Shown here in pieces: positions 17,185 through 26,687 of a stretch of 64,000 nt of DNA (its first letter is position 1; every line of letters begins with the position of its first letter). Source of the stretch: Comamonas terrae (GTDB lineage: Bacteria > Pseudomonadota > Gammaproteobacteria > Burkholderiales > Burkholderiaceae_C). The position numbers and the translations under genes were made by a program. Location: NCBI RefSeq assembly GCF_001544075.1, contig NZ_BCNT01000003.1, positions 372,001 to 436,000 on the forward strand. The letters are read 5' to 3'. Below the pieces are notes generated by a model, which saw only the letters and a program-made list of their open reading frames with translations, ran no database searches and had not been told where the DNA came from.

Positions 17185-17982
17185 CTACGCGGGGCCGAAG
17201 ATCTTGGGCCAGCGGCCCGTGGGCAGGTCCCAGCGCGCCTGCACCGTCTGGCTGGCGGCCTGCAGCGCCGCGGCGTCCAGCGCGCGCGGCGTGCGCTGGG
17301 CCAGCACCACGGTATTGCCTTCGCGTGTGGGCCGGAAATACCACATGGCATCGCTGCCGAAGGCCTGGGCCATTTTCTCCACGCTGCGCTCGTAGCTGGA
17401 GGTGCGGCCGAACAGGTTGACGGTCATGATGCCGTCCTCGGTCAGCAGGTTTCGGCAGTCGGCATAGAACTCTGCGCTGTCCAGCACCGGCGCGGCGGCT
17501 TCGTGGTCGTACAGGTCCACGGCCAGCGCATCCACCGTGCCCTGCCACTCGGGCTTTTTGATCTCCTGGGCCGCGTCGGCCAGGATGACGCTCAGCGTGG
17601 CATTGTCGGGCGGCAGCTTGAACCAGCTGCGGCACACGGCCAGCACCTGGGGATTGAGCTCGATGGCCGTGGTGCGCATGCGCAGCTTCTTGTAGCAGAA
17701 CTTGGTGATGGCGGCCGCGCCCAGGCCCAGCTGCATTGCATGGCGCCCGGCCACGGTGGCCGGGTCCATGAACAGCAGCCAGCCCATCATGCGCTGCACG
17801 TATTCGAGCTCGATCTCGAAGGGATCCCGGATGCGCATGGAGCCCTGCACCCAGGGCGTGCCCAGGTGCAGATGGCGCACCTCGCCGTCATCGGAAACGC
17901 TGACTTCGGGCAGCTCGCTCACGACGTCCGGACTGTTTTTCTGTGGGGCGGCCGTCTTGCCGCCGCGGGTTTTGCGCAGCAC
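17185..17982 (-). CDS. Spermidine-synthase-like SAM-fold protein
   Basis: 265 residues from GTG 17982; an ATG at 18015 would overlap the preceding gene by 29 bases. The fold is that of spermidine synthase/methyltransferases: MQLGLGAAAITKFCYKK is the glycine-rich nucleotide loop, TTAIELNP the acidic residue after strand two, and DALAVDLYDHEAAAP the region of the active-site aspartate. The usual GGGDG motif of true aminopropyltransferases is weakened to QLGLGAA, so whether it makes a polyamine is uncertain. It starts five bases after the stop of the glycosylase gene and is likely co-transcribed with it. Confidence 0.82.
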   Translation of the reverse strand: MLRKTRGGKTAAPQKNSPDVVSELPEVSVSDDGEVRHLHLGTPWVQGSMRIRDPFEIELEYVQRMMGWLLFMDPATVAGRHAMQLGLGAAAITKFCYKKLRMRTTAIELNPQVLAVCRSWFKLPPDNATLSVILADAAQEIKKPEWQGTVDALAVDLYDHEAAAPVLDSAEFYADCRNLLTEDGIMTVNLFGRTSSYERSVEKMAQAFGSDAMWYFRPTREGNTVVLAQRTPRALDAAALQAASQTVQARWDLPTGRWPKIFGPA

Positions 17983-17986
17983 GTTC

Positions 17987-18523
17987 TTACACCAGGGAAT
18001 GGGCGGCCAGGGCATCGTGCCAGGCCTGCAGTTTTTTCTCGAAGGACCAGCTCGCGTTGGCAGGGCTGGTGGAGGGCAGGCGCAGCGCTTCCAGGCCCAT
18101 GGCCCGGGTCTGCTTCGCATGCTTGAAGCTTTCGCTGCCGTTGTGCAGCGCCAGCGTCAGATGGGGGCACAGGCGCCGCAGGCCGGCGATGTCGTTGGGC
18201 TGCGCGGCGCGGATGGCGCTGTCCAGGCTGCCTTCGCGCTCGCAGCTCGCATATACGTCCCACAGGCCCAGGCCGCGCGCCAGCAGCCATTCGCAGCGGC
18301 CCGCATAGTCTTCGCGTGGGGGCTGAGGGTGCTGCGGCCACAGGGCCTGCATCAACCGCCAGAAATGGTTTTGCGGATGGGCATAGTACTGCTGCAACTG
18401 CAGGGAGCGCACGCCCGGAAAGCTGCCCAGCACCAGCGCGCGCGTGCGCACATCGGCCACCGGCGCCAAGCCCTGCCAGCGCACCCCGGCCGCCGCAGCC
18501 GACGGAAAAGCGGAAGTCACCAT
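17987..18523 (-). CDS. DNA-deoxyinosine glycosylase (uracil-DNA glycosylase superfamily)
   Basis: 178 residues. The motif LVLGSFPGVRSLQLQQYYAHPQ, followed by NHFWRLM, is characteristic of the hypoxanthine-DNA glycosylase group (family 6) of the UDG superfamily. The second motif region is LPSTSPANAS. The LGLWDVYASCEREGS block is also conserved in the group. Such enzymes remove deaminated adenine (hypoxanthine) from DNA to start base excision repair. The start ATG at 18523 has no clear ribosome binding site. The next gene begins within a few bases of its stop. Confidence 0.86.
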   Translation of the reverse strand: MVTSAFPSAAAAGVRWQGLAPVADVRTRALVLGSFPGVRSLQLQQYYAHPQNHFWRLMQALWPQHPQPPREDYAGRCEWLLARGLGLWDVYASCEREGSLDSAIRAAQPNDIAGLRRLCPHLTLALHNGSESFKHAKQTRAMGLEALRLPSTSPANASWSFEKKLQAWHDALAAHSLV

Positions 18524-18622
18524 GGCTCCGATTGTCGCCCAGCGGCGCTGCGGCTGCCGGCCGTGCAGGCAAAGCCCGCATTCACGAAAAGAGGAGCACG
18601 TTGCGCAATGCCGGCAAGCGTT

Positions 18623-19456
18623 TCAGGCGTTCTCATCCTTCCATGCCGGCAGGCCGCGCAGTGCCTGGCGCGCGTTGGCACTGGTAGCCGCGGCCAGCTG
18701 CGCAGCCTCCATGCCGCGCAGGTCTGCCACCTCGTTCGCAATGCGCGGCAGCTCGGCCGGGCTGTTGCGGCCCTGGGACAGGCCGCTGGCGCGCTGCTCG
18801 GCCGTGGTGTAGAGCCAGTGCGGCGGAATATCGGGGGCATCGGTTTCCATGACCAGCGCCTGCAGCGGCAGGCTGGCGGCCAGCTCGCGCAGCTTGTGCG
18901 CACGGTCGTAGGTCATGGCGCCGCCAAAGCCCAGCTTGAAGCCCAGGTCGATGAAGATCTGCGCCTGCTGGGCGCTGCCGTTGAAGGCGTGCGCGATGCC
19001 GCCGCTCACCTTCAGCGCGCGCAGCGTCTTGAGCAGCCGGTCGCTGCTCTTGCGCACATGCAGGATGACGGGCAGCTCGAATTCGCGCGCCAGGCGGATC
19101 TGCTGCTCGTAGAACCAGATCTGGCGCTGCCTGTCGAGCCCCGGCACGAAGAAGTCAAGGCCTATCTCGCCCACCGCCACCAGGTGCGGATCCTCGCAGC
19201 GCTGCCTGAGCAGCACCCGCAGCGCCTCGATGTCCTCCTCCTTGGCCTGGGGCGTGTAAAGCGGGTGGATGCCCAGCGCATAGCTGTCGCCATGGCGGTG
19301 CGCCAGCTCGATCACCTCGTGCCAGCTGGCCTGCTCCACGGCGGGAATGACCAGGTGCGCCACGCCGGCCGCACGCGCCGCGGCGCGCACCGCATCGCGG
19401 TCGGCGCCGAATTCGGAAGCATCGAGATGGCAGTGGGTATCGATCCAGCAAGGCAT
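18623..19456 (-). CDS. tatD: TatD family metal-dependent hydrolase/deoxyribonuclease
   Basis: 277 residues from ATG 19456, where MPCWIDTHCHLD starts exactly like the family. Metal ligands are visible in order: DTHCHLD, GEIGLDFF, ILHVRKS, AHAFNGS and ETDAPDIPP. TatD proteins are TIM-barrel 3'-5' exonucleases/phosphoesterases acting in the cytoplasm on DNA; the name comes from linkage to tat genes, absent here. The open frame runs on upstream through the region that holds the FNR-like box, which is another reason to prefer the internal ATG. It is divergent from the chemoreceptor gene. Confidence 0.94.
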   Translation of the reverse strand: MPCWIDTHCHLDASEFGADRDAVRAAARAAGVAHLVIPAVEQASWHEVIELAHRHGDSYALGIHPLYTPQAKEEDIEALRVLLRQRCEDPHLVAVGEIGLDFFVPGLDRQRQIWFYEQQIRLAREFELPVILHVRKSSDRLLKTLRALKVSGGIAHAFNGSAQQAQIFIDLGFKLGFGGAMTYDRAHKLRELAASLPLQALVMETDAPDIPPHWLYTTAEQRASGLSQGRNSPAELPRIANEVADLRGMEAAQLAAATSANARQALRGLPAWKDENA

Positions 19457-19555
19457 GGCTCCATCATGCCACCACGGGGCAAGCACTGCGGAATGCAAGC
19501 TACGGCAAACCCTGGTGTCTCCAATAGTGCATTCCCGCTTGCACAGCCTGCGAGA

Positions 19556-19569
19556 TTGATACACATCAA
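19556..19569. promoter_or_regulatory. Perfect FNR/ANR-type box
   Basis: TTGATACACATCAA matches the FNR consensus TTGATN4ATCAA at every fixed base. It lies 79 bases before the start of the double-PAS chemoreceptor gene and 100 bases before divergent tatD. It suggests oxygen-dependent control of the receptor. Confidence 0.7.
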
Positions 19570-19647
19570 TCAAAATACATTCGGAAACATTTGAGTTCCT
19601 GCTGCACTCGCACTTCACAACCAGGCTTTCTTTGAAAGGACCAGTTC

Positions 19648-21039
19648 ATGATGCGCAACCTATGGGATCGGCTCCTGCATCGGGGCGCCTCGCTCCGGCA
19701 GGCGGAAATCGACGGCCAGATGGCCGCCATCCACAAGTGCCAGGCCGTGATCGAGTTCGATCTGCAAGGCCATGTGCTGGCCGCCAACCAGAATTTCCTG
19801 GACTGCATGGGCTACGGATTACAGGAAATCGTTGGCCAGCACCACCGCATGTTCGTCGAACCCAGGGTGGCGGAATCGCCCGAATATGCGCAATTCTGGC
19901 AACGACTGGGCAGCGGCCTTTCCGATAGCGGACGTTACCGTCGCATCGCCAAGAACGGGCGCGATGTCTGGCTGCAGGCCAGCTACAACCCCATCTTCGA
20001 CCGGCAGGGAAGGCCTTTCAAGGTCATCAAATACGCCACCGATATCACAGAGCAGCAGCACAGGAACGCCGACGCCGAAGGCCAGCTGGCCGCCATCGGC
20101 AAGGTCCAGGCCATCATCGAGTTCGACCTCGACGGCACCATTGTCCACGCCAACCCGCTGTTCCTGCGGGCCATGGGCTACACGCTGGAGGAAATCGTCG
20201 GCCAGCACCACAGCATGTTCGTGCAGCCCGGCGAGCGCCAGAGCGCGGCCTATGCCGAGTTCTGGCGCAAGCTGGGCAGCGGCATGCATGATGCAGGCCA
20301 GTACCTGCGCATCGGCAAGCATGGACGACAGGTCTGGATAGAGGCCAGCTACAACCCCATCCTCGACTCCGAAGGCAGGCCCTTCAAGGTCGTCAAGTAC
20401 GCCACCGACATCACACGCCGCTTCACGGCCGCGCAAACACTGGGCAAAGCCGTGCAGCAGCTGACAGAAAGCGCTTCCCACGCAGACCAGGCCAACACGC
20501 TGGCCCAGCAAGCCTGCCGGATTGCGGAAGAAGGCGGGCGCACGGTGCACCAGGTGATAGGCACCATGGAGTCGATCAGCGCCAGCTCGCGCAAGATCAG
20601 CGACATCATCGGCATGATGGACGGCATCGCTTTCCAGACCAATATTCTGGCGCTCAATGCGGCAGTGGAAGCCGCGCGCGCCGGCGAGCAGGGGCGAGGC
20701 TTCGCCGTCGTGGCCGGCGAGGTGCGCTCCCTGGCCCAGAACAGCGCCGCGGCCGCCAAGGAGATCAAGCAGCTCATCCACACGTCGGTGGACCAGGTGG
20801 CGCTGGGTGCCGCCCAGGTGCGCCAGGCCGGCAGCACCATGGAAGAAATCGTCACCTCTTCGCGCGAAGTCACCGCCATCATGGGCGAGGTCGTCCAGAC
20901 CTCCCTGGCACAGTCGGCACGGCTGCGCGAAGTCACCGCCGACCTGACCGCGCAGAGCGTCGATGCCGCCGCGGCCTCCCGCCGGCAGCAGCCCTTGTCC
21001 GCGCGCCGACCGGCCGGCAAAACGCTGCACCTCGCCTGA
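19648..21039 (+). CDS. Soluble methyl-accepting chemotaxis protein with two PAS domains
   Basis: 463 residues without any membrane segment or HAMP domain. Two PAS/PAC units follow each other (residues about 25-140 and 145-265); they are near duplicates, each with the LxEIVGQHH(R/S)MFV and FKV(I/V)KYATDIT blocks. The signalling hairpin is at about 320-350: [33 protein letters not shown]. The protein resembles Aer-like redox or oxygen receptors, but the cofactor (haem or flavin) cannot be told. No CheR pentapeptide is at the C-terminus. AAAGGA lies upstream of two adjacent ATG codons (19648 and 19651). The FNR-like box upstream fits an energy/oxygen sensor. Confidence 0.93.
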   Translation: MMRNLWDRLLHRGASLRQAEIDGQMAAIHKCQAVIEFDLQGHVLAANQNFLDCMGYGLQEIVGQHHRMFVEPRVAESPEYAQFWQRLGSGLSDSGRYRRIAKNGRDVWLQASYNPIFDRQGRPFKVIKYATDITEQQHRNADAEGQLAAIGKVQAIIEFDLDGTIVHANPLFLRAMGYTLEEIVGQHHSMFVQPGERQSAAYAEFWRKLGSGMHDAGQYLRIGKHGRQVWIEASYNPILDSEGRPFKVVKYATDITRRFTAAQTLGKAVQQLTESASHADQANTLAQQACRIAEEGGRTVHQVIGTMESISASSRKISDIIGMMDGIAFQTNILALNAAVEAARAGEQGRGFAVVAGEVRSLAQNSAAAAKEIKQLIHTSVDQVALGAAQVRQAGSTMEEIVTSSREVTAIMGEVVQTSLAQSARLREVTADLTAQSVDAAAASRRQQPLSARRPAGKTLHLA

Positions 21040-21069
21040 GCGAAGCGCAACGGCCCAGCCGGGCGGGCC

Positions 21070-21781
<712 letters not shown>

Positions 21782-21789
<8 letters not shown>

Positions 21790-23035
21790 AGCGCAGTGCC
21801 TCCGCAGGGTTCACGCGGCTGGCGCGCCAGCTGGGGTAGATCGTGGCCACAAAGGACAGGATCAGCGAGATCACGGCGATCGGCACGATGTCGCGGCTTT
21901 GCGGATCGCTGGGCATCTTGCTGATGATGTAGATGTCCTTGGGCAGGAAGTTGGCGTGCAGCAGGTGTTCGATGGCCGGCACGATGACGTCGATGTTGAA
22001 GGCTACCACCAGGCCCAGCGCCAGGCCGGCCAGCGTGCCGATCACGCCCACCATGGCGCCCTGCACCACGAAGATGCTCATCACGGACGAGGGCGAGGCG
22101 CCCAGCGTGCGCAGGATGGCGATGTCGGCGCGCTTGTCCTGCACGCTCATCACCAGCGTGGATACCAGGTTGAACGCGGCCACGGCCACGATCAGCGTGA
22201 GGATGATGAACATCATGCGTTTTTCCACCTGCACGGCCGCATACCAGGTCTTGTTCTGCTGCGTCCAGTCGCGGATCAGCAGCCGGTCGCTGAGCGTGAA
22301 GGCCAGCTCCTGGGCCACGCGCGGCGCCTCGTTGAGGTCCTTGAGCTTCAGGCGGATGCCGGTCGGCCCTTCGAGGCGGAACAGCCGCTCGGCATCCTGG
22401 TAATGCATCATCACCAGCGTGGAGTCGTACTCGTAGTGGCCCGAATCGAAAGTACCGGCCACCGTCATCTGCTTGAGGCGCGGCACCACGCCGGCCGGCG
22501 TGACCTGGCCGCTGGGCGCGATCAGCGTGACCTGGTCGCCCGCGCGCACGCCCAGGGCGCGCGCCAGCTCCAGGCCCAGCACCACGTTGAACTGGCCCGG
22601 CACCAGGCGCTGGAGCACTTCGGAATTGGTGGCGGCCAGATCGGTCACCTCGCCTTCGCGCGCCGGGTCGATGCCGCGCACCAGCGCGCCCTTGATGTCC
22701 TCGCCCCGCCCCAGCAGGGCCTGTGCCGAGACAAAGGGCGCGGCGCCCACCACTTCGGGATTGCCGCGCGCTTCGCGCATGGTGCGCTCCAGGTCGGGCA
22801 GCGGCGCGCCCTGCGGCGCAAAGATTTCGACGTGCGACACCACGCTGAGCATGCGGTCGCGCACTTCTTTCTGGAAGCCGTTCATCACGCTCAGCACGAT
22901 GATCAAAGCCGCCACGCCCAGCGCAATGCCCAGCATGGAGACACCCGAGATAAAGGAAATAAAGCCGTTGCGGCGCGTGGCGCGCCCTGCACGGGTGTAG
23001 CGCCAGCCTACGGCCAGTTCGTAGGGAAATTGCAT
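21782..23035 (-). CDS. lolC: Lipoprotein-releasing ABC transporter permease (LolC/LolE family)
   Basis: 417 residues. One membrane helix near residues 25-50 ([23 protein letters not shown]) precedes a periplasmic MacB-PCD-like domain. Three helices of the FtsX-like domain follow at the C-terminus, with [19 protein letters not shown] and the ending [18 protein letters not shown] that is typical of the family. It works with LolD. As only one LolC/E-type gene lies next to lolD, either it forms a homodimer or the second permease is elsewhere; assignment to C rather than E is by convention. Confidence 0.94.
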
Positions 23036-23309
23036 GTTGCCCGCATTGTGGCATTGCCCGCAATGCCCTGCCGGCAGCCCTGCCCCAATCCGGTTTTTCT
23101 TGTGAAACCGTCCATTTCACCGCTCCGGCCCATCCGCCATCCACGTCAAAGACACCGAGCGCGAGCCTGGTCGGACCCGCCACCATGCAGCCCTTCCAGG
23201 AAAGCCTTCAGCCTGGCAGGCGAGGGCTCCATCCCCCGATCCCTGGAACGGGCGCACCCCGTGCCAGAGATGCCAAGCAAGGGCCTACGCCTTCGCGGCT
23301 CAGGGGAAG

Positions 23310-23813
23310 TCACCTTTTTCTGCTGCGCTCCACCCGCGGCAGGTCCGCGTATCGCGGCAACTGCTCCAGCGTCAGCGCATGGGCCTGCAGCCTTGCCAGC
23401 ATGGCGTCGAACTGGGCCACTTCCTCGTCGCTGAGCACCGACACCAGGTCCATGTGGATCTGGGCCATGGCCGGCAGGATGCGCCCGTACATGCGCCGGC
23501 CCTCCTCCGTCAGATGGATGGCCACGCGCCGACGGTCGCCCGGCAGCGGCTGGCGCCGCACCCAGCCTTTTTCCTCCAGGCCGCTGAGCGCGCGCGAGGT
23601 GCGCGCCCGGTCCAGCTGCGCCTTCTCCGCAAGTTCCGACGACAGCAGCCCCTCGTTCATGGCCACCGTGGCCATCACGCCCCATTCGCGGCGCGTCAGC
23701 CCGAAGCGCGCCTCGCACATGCGCATGGCCACGCCGCCGGCCGCACCGAAGAAGCGGTTGATGCGAAACAGCAGCATCTGATGGATGGTTTGCGGAACCG
23801 GTCGGGTATTCAC
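23310..23813 (-). CDS. MarR family transcriptional regulator
   Basis: 167 residues from GTG 23813 (a TTG at 23819 is an alternative). The winged helix is clear: REWGVMATVAMNEGLLSSELAEKAQLDRARTSRAL as helix-turn-helix and GWVRRQPLPGDRRRVAIHLTEEG as the wing with the DRR motif. It is transcribed away from the Bug/sulfatase genes, and a short palindrome lies between the divergent starts. By analogy with other MarR proteins it probably represses itself and the neighbouring genes until a small, often aromatic or organic-acid, ligand binds. The ligand is unknown. Confidence 0.92.
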   Translation of the reverse strand: MNTRPVPQTIHQMLLFRINRFFGAAGGVAMRMCEARFGLTRREWGVMATVAMNEGLLSSELAEKAQLDRARTSRALSGLEEKGWVRRQPLPGDRRRVAIHLTEEGRRMYGRILPAMAQIHMDLVSVLSDEEVAQFDAMLARLQAHALTLEQLPRYADLPRVERSRKR

Positions 23814-23822
23814 GGGCAAGAG

Positions 23823-23835
23823 TTGATTTGGTCAA
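23823..23835. promoter_or_regulatory. Candidate MarR operator
   Basis: TTGA (23823-23826), five bases, TCAA (23832-23835): a short inverted repeat in the 117-base gap between the divergent marR-type gene and the Bug gene, close to the regulator start. The following CAATTG adds a second small palindrome. Confidence 0.45.
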
Positions 23836-23930
23836 TTGAAAGGCTGACTTCTACAGTGGGCGCTCCATTCCAGGAGACAAGCGCGGCAGCGCAATTTTCC
23901 CTGCCGCGCTGCGCACAAGAGAGATTTTCC

Positions 23931-24938
23931 ATGACCTGCCTGACCGCACATCGCCGCAGCCTTCTTCACACCAGCCTGGCCCTGCTGCTGGGCTGCAGCG
24001 CGCTTGCCGCGCATGCCCAGCCCGATGCCCCGGCCGCCGCGGCCGCCAGCTGGCCCAGCAAGCCGGTACGCCTGGTGGCCGCGTTTCCGCCGGGCGGCGC
24101 CGTGGACATTCTGGCGCGCGGCGTTGGCGAAGTGCTGCAGCGCGAAACCCGGCAGCCCTTCGTCGTCGAAAACCGCACGGGCGCCGGCGGCAACATCGGC
24201 GCCGACAACGTTGCCAAGTCACCCGCCGACGGCTACTCGATCCTGTTCGGCCTGGACACCACCTTCACCGTCAATCCGCTCATCTACAAGAGCATGCCGT
24301 TCAGGAACAGCGATCTGCGCCCGGTGATGGTGTTCGCCTCGCAAGGCATGCTGGTGTCCGTGAACCCGCAGACCGGCATCAGGACGCTGGAGCAGTTCAT
24401 CGCCCGCGGCAAGGACAAAGGCCTGACGCTGGGTTCGGCCGGCTACGGCACGCCGGGCCACCTGGCGGCCAGCATCCTCACGCATGCCACGGGCGCCAAG
24501 GTCAACCACGTGCCATACAAGGGCAATGCACCGGCGGCATTGGCCATGCTCTCGGGCGAGGTGGACGGCGGCGTCATCAGCTCCACGGCCATGCTGTCCC
24601 ATGTGGCGGCCGGCAAGATTACGCCGCTGGCCGTGACCACCGCCAAACGCAACCCCTTGCTACCCAATGTGCCGTCGGTCGACGAGCTGGGCCGCAAGGA
24701 GCTGCAGCAGGAAGTGCTGTTCGCCGCCTGGGTGCCCGCCAGCATGCCCGAGCCACTGGTGCAGAAGATCCAGGCCGGCTTCGAAAAAGCCATGAAGGAC
24801 GGCGCCCTGCGCGAGCGCATGCGCGTCAACGACATGGCCTACGAAGGCCTGACCGGCGACGCGGCCGCCCAACGCATCCAGGCCCTGGCCGACCGCTATC
24901 GCAGCTTGGCCCAGGCCACGGGCCTGAAGATGGAATAA
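23931..24938 (+). CDS. Bug family periplasmic solute-binding protein (TctC-like)
   Basis: 335 residues. A signal peptide is visible: basic start, hydrophobic SLALLLGCSALAAHA, cleavage before QPDAP. The mature part shows the Bug hallmarks: PVRLVAAFPPGGAVDILAR, ENRTGAGGNIGADNVAKSPADGYS and VNHVPYKGNAPA. Such proteins bind carboxylates or other small organics in the periplasm; many are orphans without adjacent permease genes, as here. It precedes the sulfatase gene by 44 bases and probably forms an operon with it, under the divergent MarR protein. The ligand may be a sulfated or otherwise substituted organic acid, which is inference from context. Confidence 0.95.
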   Translation: MTCLTAHRRSLLHTSLALLLGCSALAAHAQPDAPAAAAASWPSKPVRLVAAFPPGGAVDILARGVGEVLQRETRQPFVVENRTGAGGNIGADNVAKSPADGYSILFGLDTTFTVNPLIYKSMPFRNSDLRPVMVFASQGMLVSVNPQTGIRTLEQFIARGKDKGLTLGSAGYGTPGHLAASILTHATGAKVNHVPYKGNAPAALAMLSGEVDGGVISSTAMLSHVAAGKITPLAVTTAKRNPLLPNVPSVDELGRKELQQEVLFAAWVPASMPEPLVQKIQAGFEKAMKDGALRERMRVNDMAYEGLTGDAAAQRIQALADRYRSLAQATGLKME

Positions 24939-24982
24939 GCCGCCATCCCGCTCGCGCCTTCATTGCAAACACAAGCCTTTCC

Positions 24983-26308
24983 ATGTCCCGTCCCAACATC
25001 CTCTTCATCGTGGCCGACGATCTCGGCTATGCCGACCTGGGCTGCTACGGCGGCCGCGACGCCGAGTTCGGCGCGGTCTCACCCGTGCTCGACCGCCTGG
25101 CCGCGGGCGGCCTCAAGCTCACCCAGGGCTATGCCAATTCGCCCGTGTGCTCGCCCACGCGCTTTGCGCTGGCCACGGCGCGCTACCAGTACCGGCTGCG
25201 CGGCGCGGCCGAGGAGCCCATCAACAGCAAGACCCGCGGCACGCCGCTGGGCGAGAAGCTGGGCCTGCCGCCCGAAGTGCCCACCGTGGCCTCGCTGCTC
25301 AAGAATGCAGGCTACCGCACGGCGCTGATCGGCAAATGGCATCTGGGCTACCCGCCCCACTTCGGCCCGCTGCGCTCGGGTTACGAGGAATACTTCGGCC
25401 CCATGTCGGGCGGCGTGGACTATTTCACCCATCTGAGCAGCTCGGGCCAGCATGACCTGTGGATCGGCGAAGAAGAGCACCACGACGAAGGCTATCTGAC
25501 CGACCTGCTGTCGCAGCGCAGCGTGGATTTCGTCAACCGCATGAGCCAAGGCGATGCCCCGTTCTTCCTGAGCCTGCACTACACGGCCCCGCACTGGCCC
25601 TGGGAAACACGCGATGACCGCGCCACGGCCGAGCAACTGGGCGCCGGTATCGCCCACCTGGCCGGCGGCAACATCCACCAGTACCGCCGCATGATCCACC
25701 ACATGGACGAAGGCATAGGCTGGATCGTCGAGGCGCTGCGCGCCAACGGCCAGCTGGACAACACGCTCGTCGTCTTCACCAGCGACAACGGCGGCGAGCG
25801 CTTCTCCGACAACTGGCCGCTGGTGGGCGGCAAGATGGACCTGACCGAAGGCGGCATCCGCGTGCCCTGGATCGCCCACTGGCCGGCCGTGATCGGCGCC
25901 GGCCGCACCAGCATCCAGCAGTGCATGAGCATGGACTGGTCGGCCACGGTGCTGGATGCTGCCGGCGTGGCCGCCGATCCTCGGTACCCGCTGGACGGCG
26001 TCTCGCTGCTGCCCGTGCTGCAGCGCGAAGGCGCCGAGTTCGCGCGCCCGCTGTACTGGCGCATGCTGTACCGCGGCCAGCGCGCGCTGCGCGACGGCGA
26101 CTGGAAATACCTGCGCGTGGACGAGCACGACTATCTGTTCAACATCGCCCGCGACGAGCGCGAGCGCGCCAACCTCGCGGCCAGCGAACCCGAACGCCTG
26201 CAGCGCATGCGCGCCGAATGGGAACGCTGGAATGCCGGGATGCCCGCCATTGCGCCCGACGCCAGCTTCAGCCTGGTCTACACGGCCCAAAACATGCCGC
26301 AGCGCTGA
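24983..26308 (+). CDS. Sulfatase family hydrolase (arylsulfatase-like)
   Basis: 441 residues. The start MSRPNILFIVADDLGYADLG carries the first metal aspartates. The sulfatase signature is VCSPTR, with Cys56 as the residue expected to become formylglycine; LIGKWHLG follows, and VFTSDNGG supplies further metal ligands. There is no signal peptide, so it should act in the cytoplasm, unlike many arylsulfatases. The needed formylglycine-generating enzyme is not in the window. Related alkaline-phosphatase-superfamily enzymes also hydrolyse phosphonates or phosphodiesters, so the true substrate is open. The gene sits behind the Bug gene. Confidence 0.93.
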   Translation: MSRPNILFIVADDLGYADLGCYGGRDAEFGAVSPVLDRLAAGGLKLTQGYANSPVCSPTRFALATARYQYRLRGAAEEPINSKTRGTPLGEKLGLPPEVPTVASLLKNAGYRTALIGKWHLGYPPHFGPLRSGYEEYFGPMSGGVDYFTHLSSSGQHDLWIGEEEHHDEGYLTDLLSQRSVDFVNRMSQGDAPFFLSLHYTAPHWPWETRDDRATAEQLGAGIAHLAGGNIHQYRRMIHHMDEGIGWIVEALRANGQLDNTLVVFTSDNGGERFSDNWPLVGGKMDLTEGGIRVPWIAHWPAVIGAGRTSIQQCMSMDWSATVLDAAGVAADPRYPLDGVSLLPVLQREGAEFARPLYWRMLYRGQRALRDGDWKYLRVDEHDYLFNIARDERERANLAASEPERLQRMRAEWERWNAGMPAIAPDASFSLVYTAQNMPQR

Positions 26309-26325
26309 CCGGTCGCTTCCAAAAC

Positions 26326-26407
26326 AGGAGCTTCTTGCGCCTATCCTTGGCTGGATTCATAGGTGTTTCATTCGGAAACCCAGGCGTGCCAGGCGCAAGA
26401 AGCTCCT
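26326..26407. repeat. Palindromic element with perfect 17-base arms
   Basis: AGGAGCTTCTTGCGCCT (26326-26342) is repeated as its exact inverse complement at 26391-26407, with a 48-base spacer. It starts 18 bases after the sulfatase stop and could end that transcript. The arms share the GGAGCTnCT..GCGC core with the elements at 50.9 and 3.6 kb. Confidence 0.75.
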
Positions 26408-26687
26408 CGTTCCATAGCATGATGTGGCAAAAGAAAGGGCCGCTGCATCTCATTTCGAGTGATTCCGAGGCCATGCTTTTGCGGATGACTGGCACTCGTC
26501 TCACTTCAGAGGCCGGGACTCGCCCCGGCGCGGCCGGCAAGGCCTCTGCCGCTGGCAAGGCACGCCAGGATGCACCCGAGCATGGCCTGTTTTCATTGAA
26601 ATTGAGATGCGATCACCCTGCGGCCAAAGATCTGAGGAGACACCCCGCGCTGCACCTGCCAAACGCGCATGCTCGACAATAGCGGCC

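Noticed and set aside
23823..23835. FNR box reading of TTGATTTGGTCAA
   Set aside because: The half sites are one base too close (13 instead of 14 bases), and the neighbouring MarR gene offers a better explanation.
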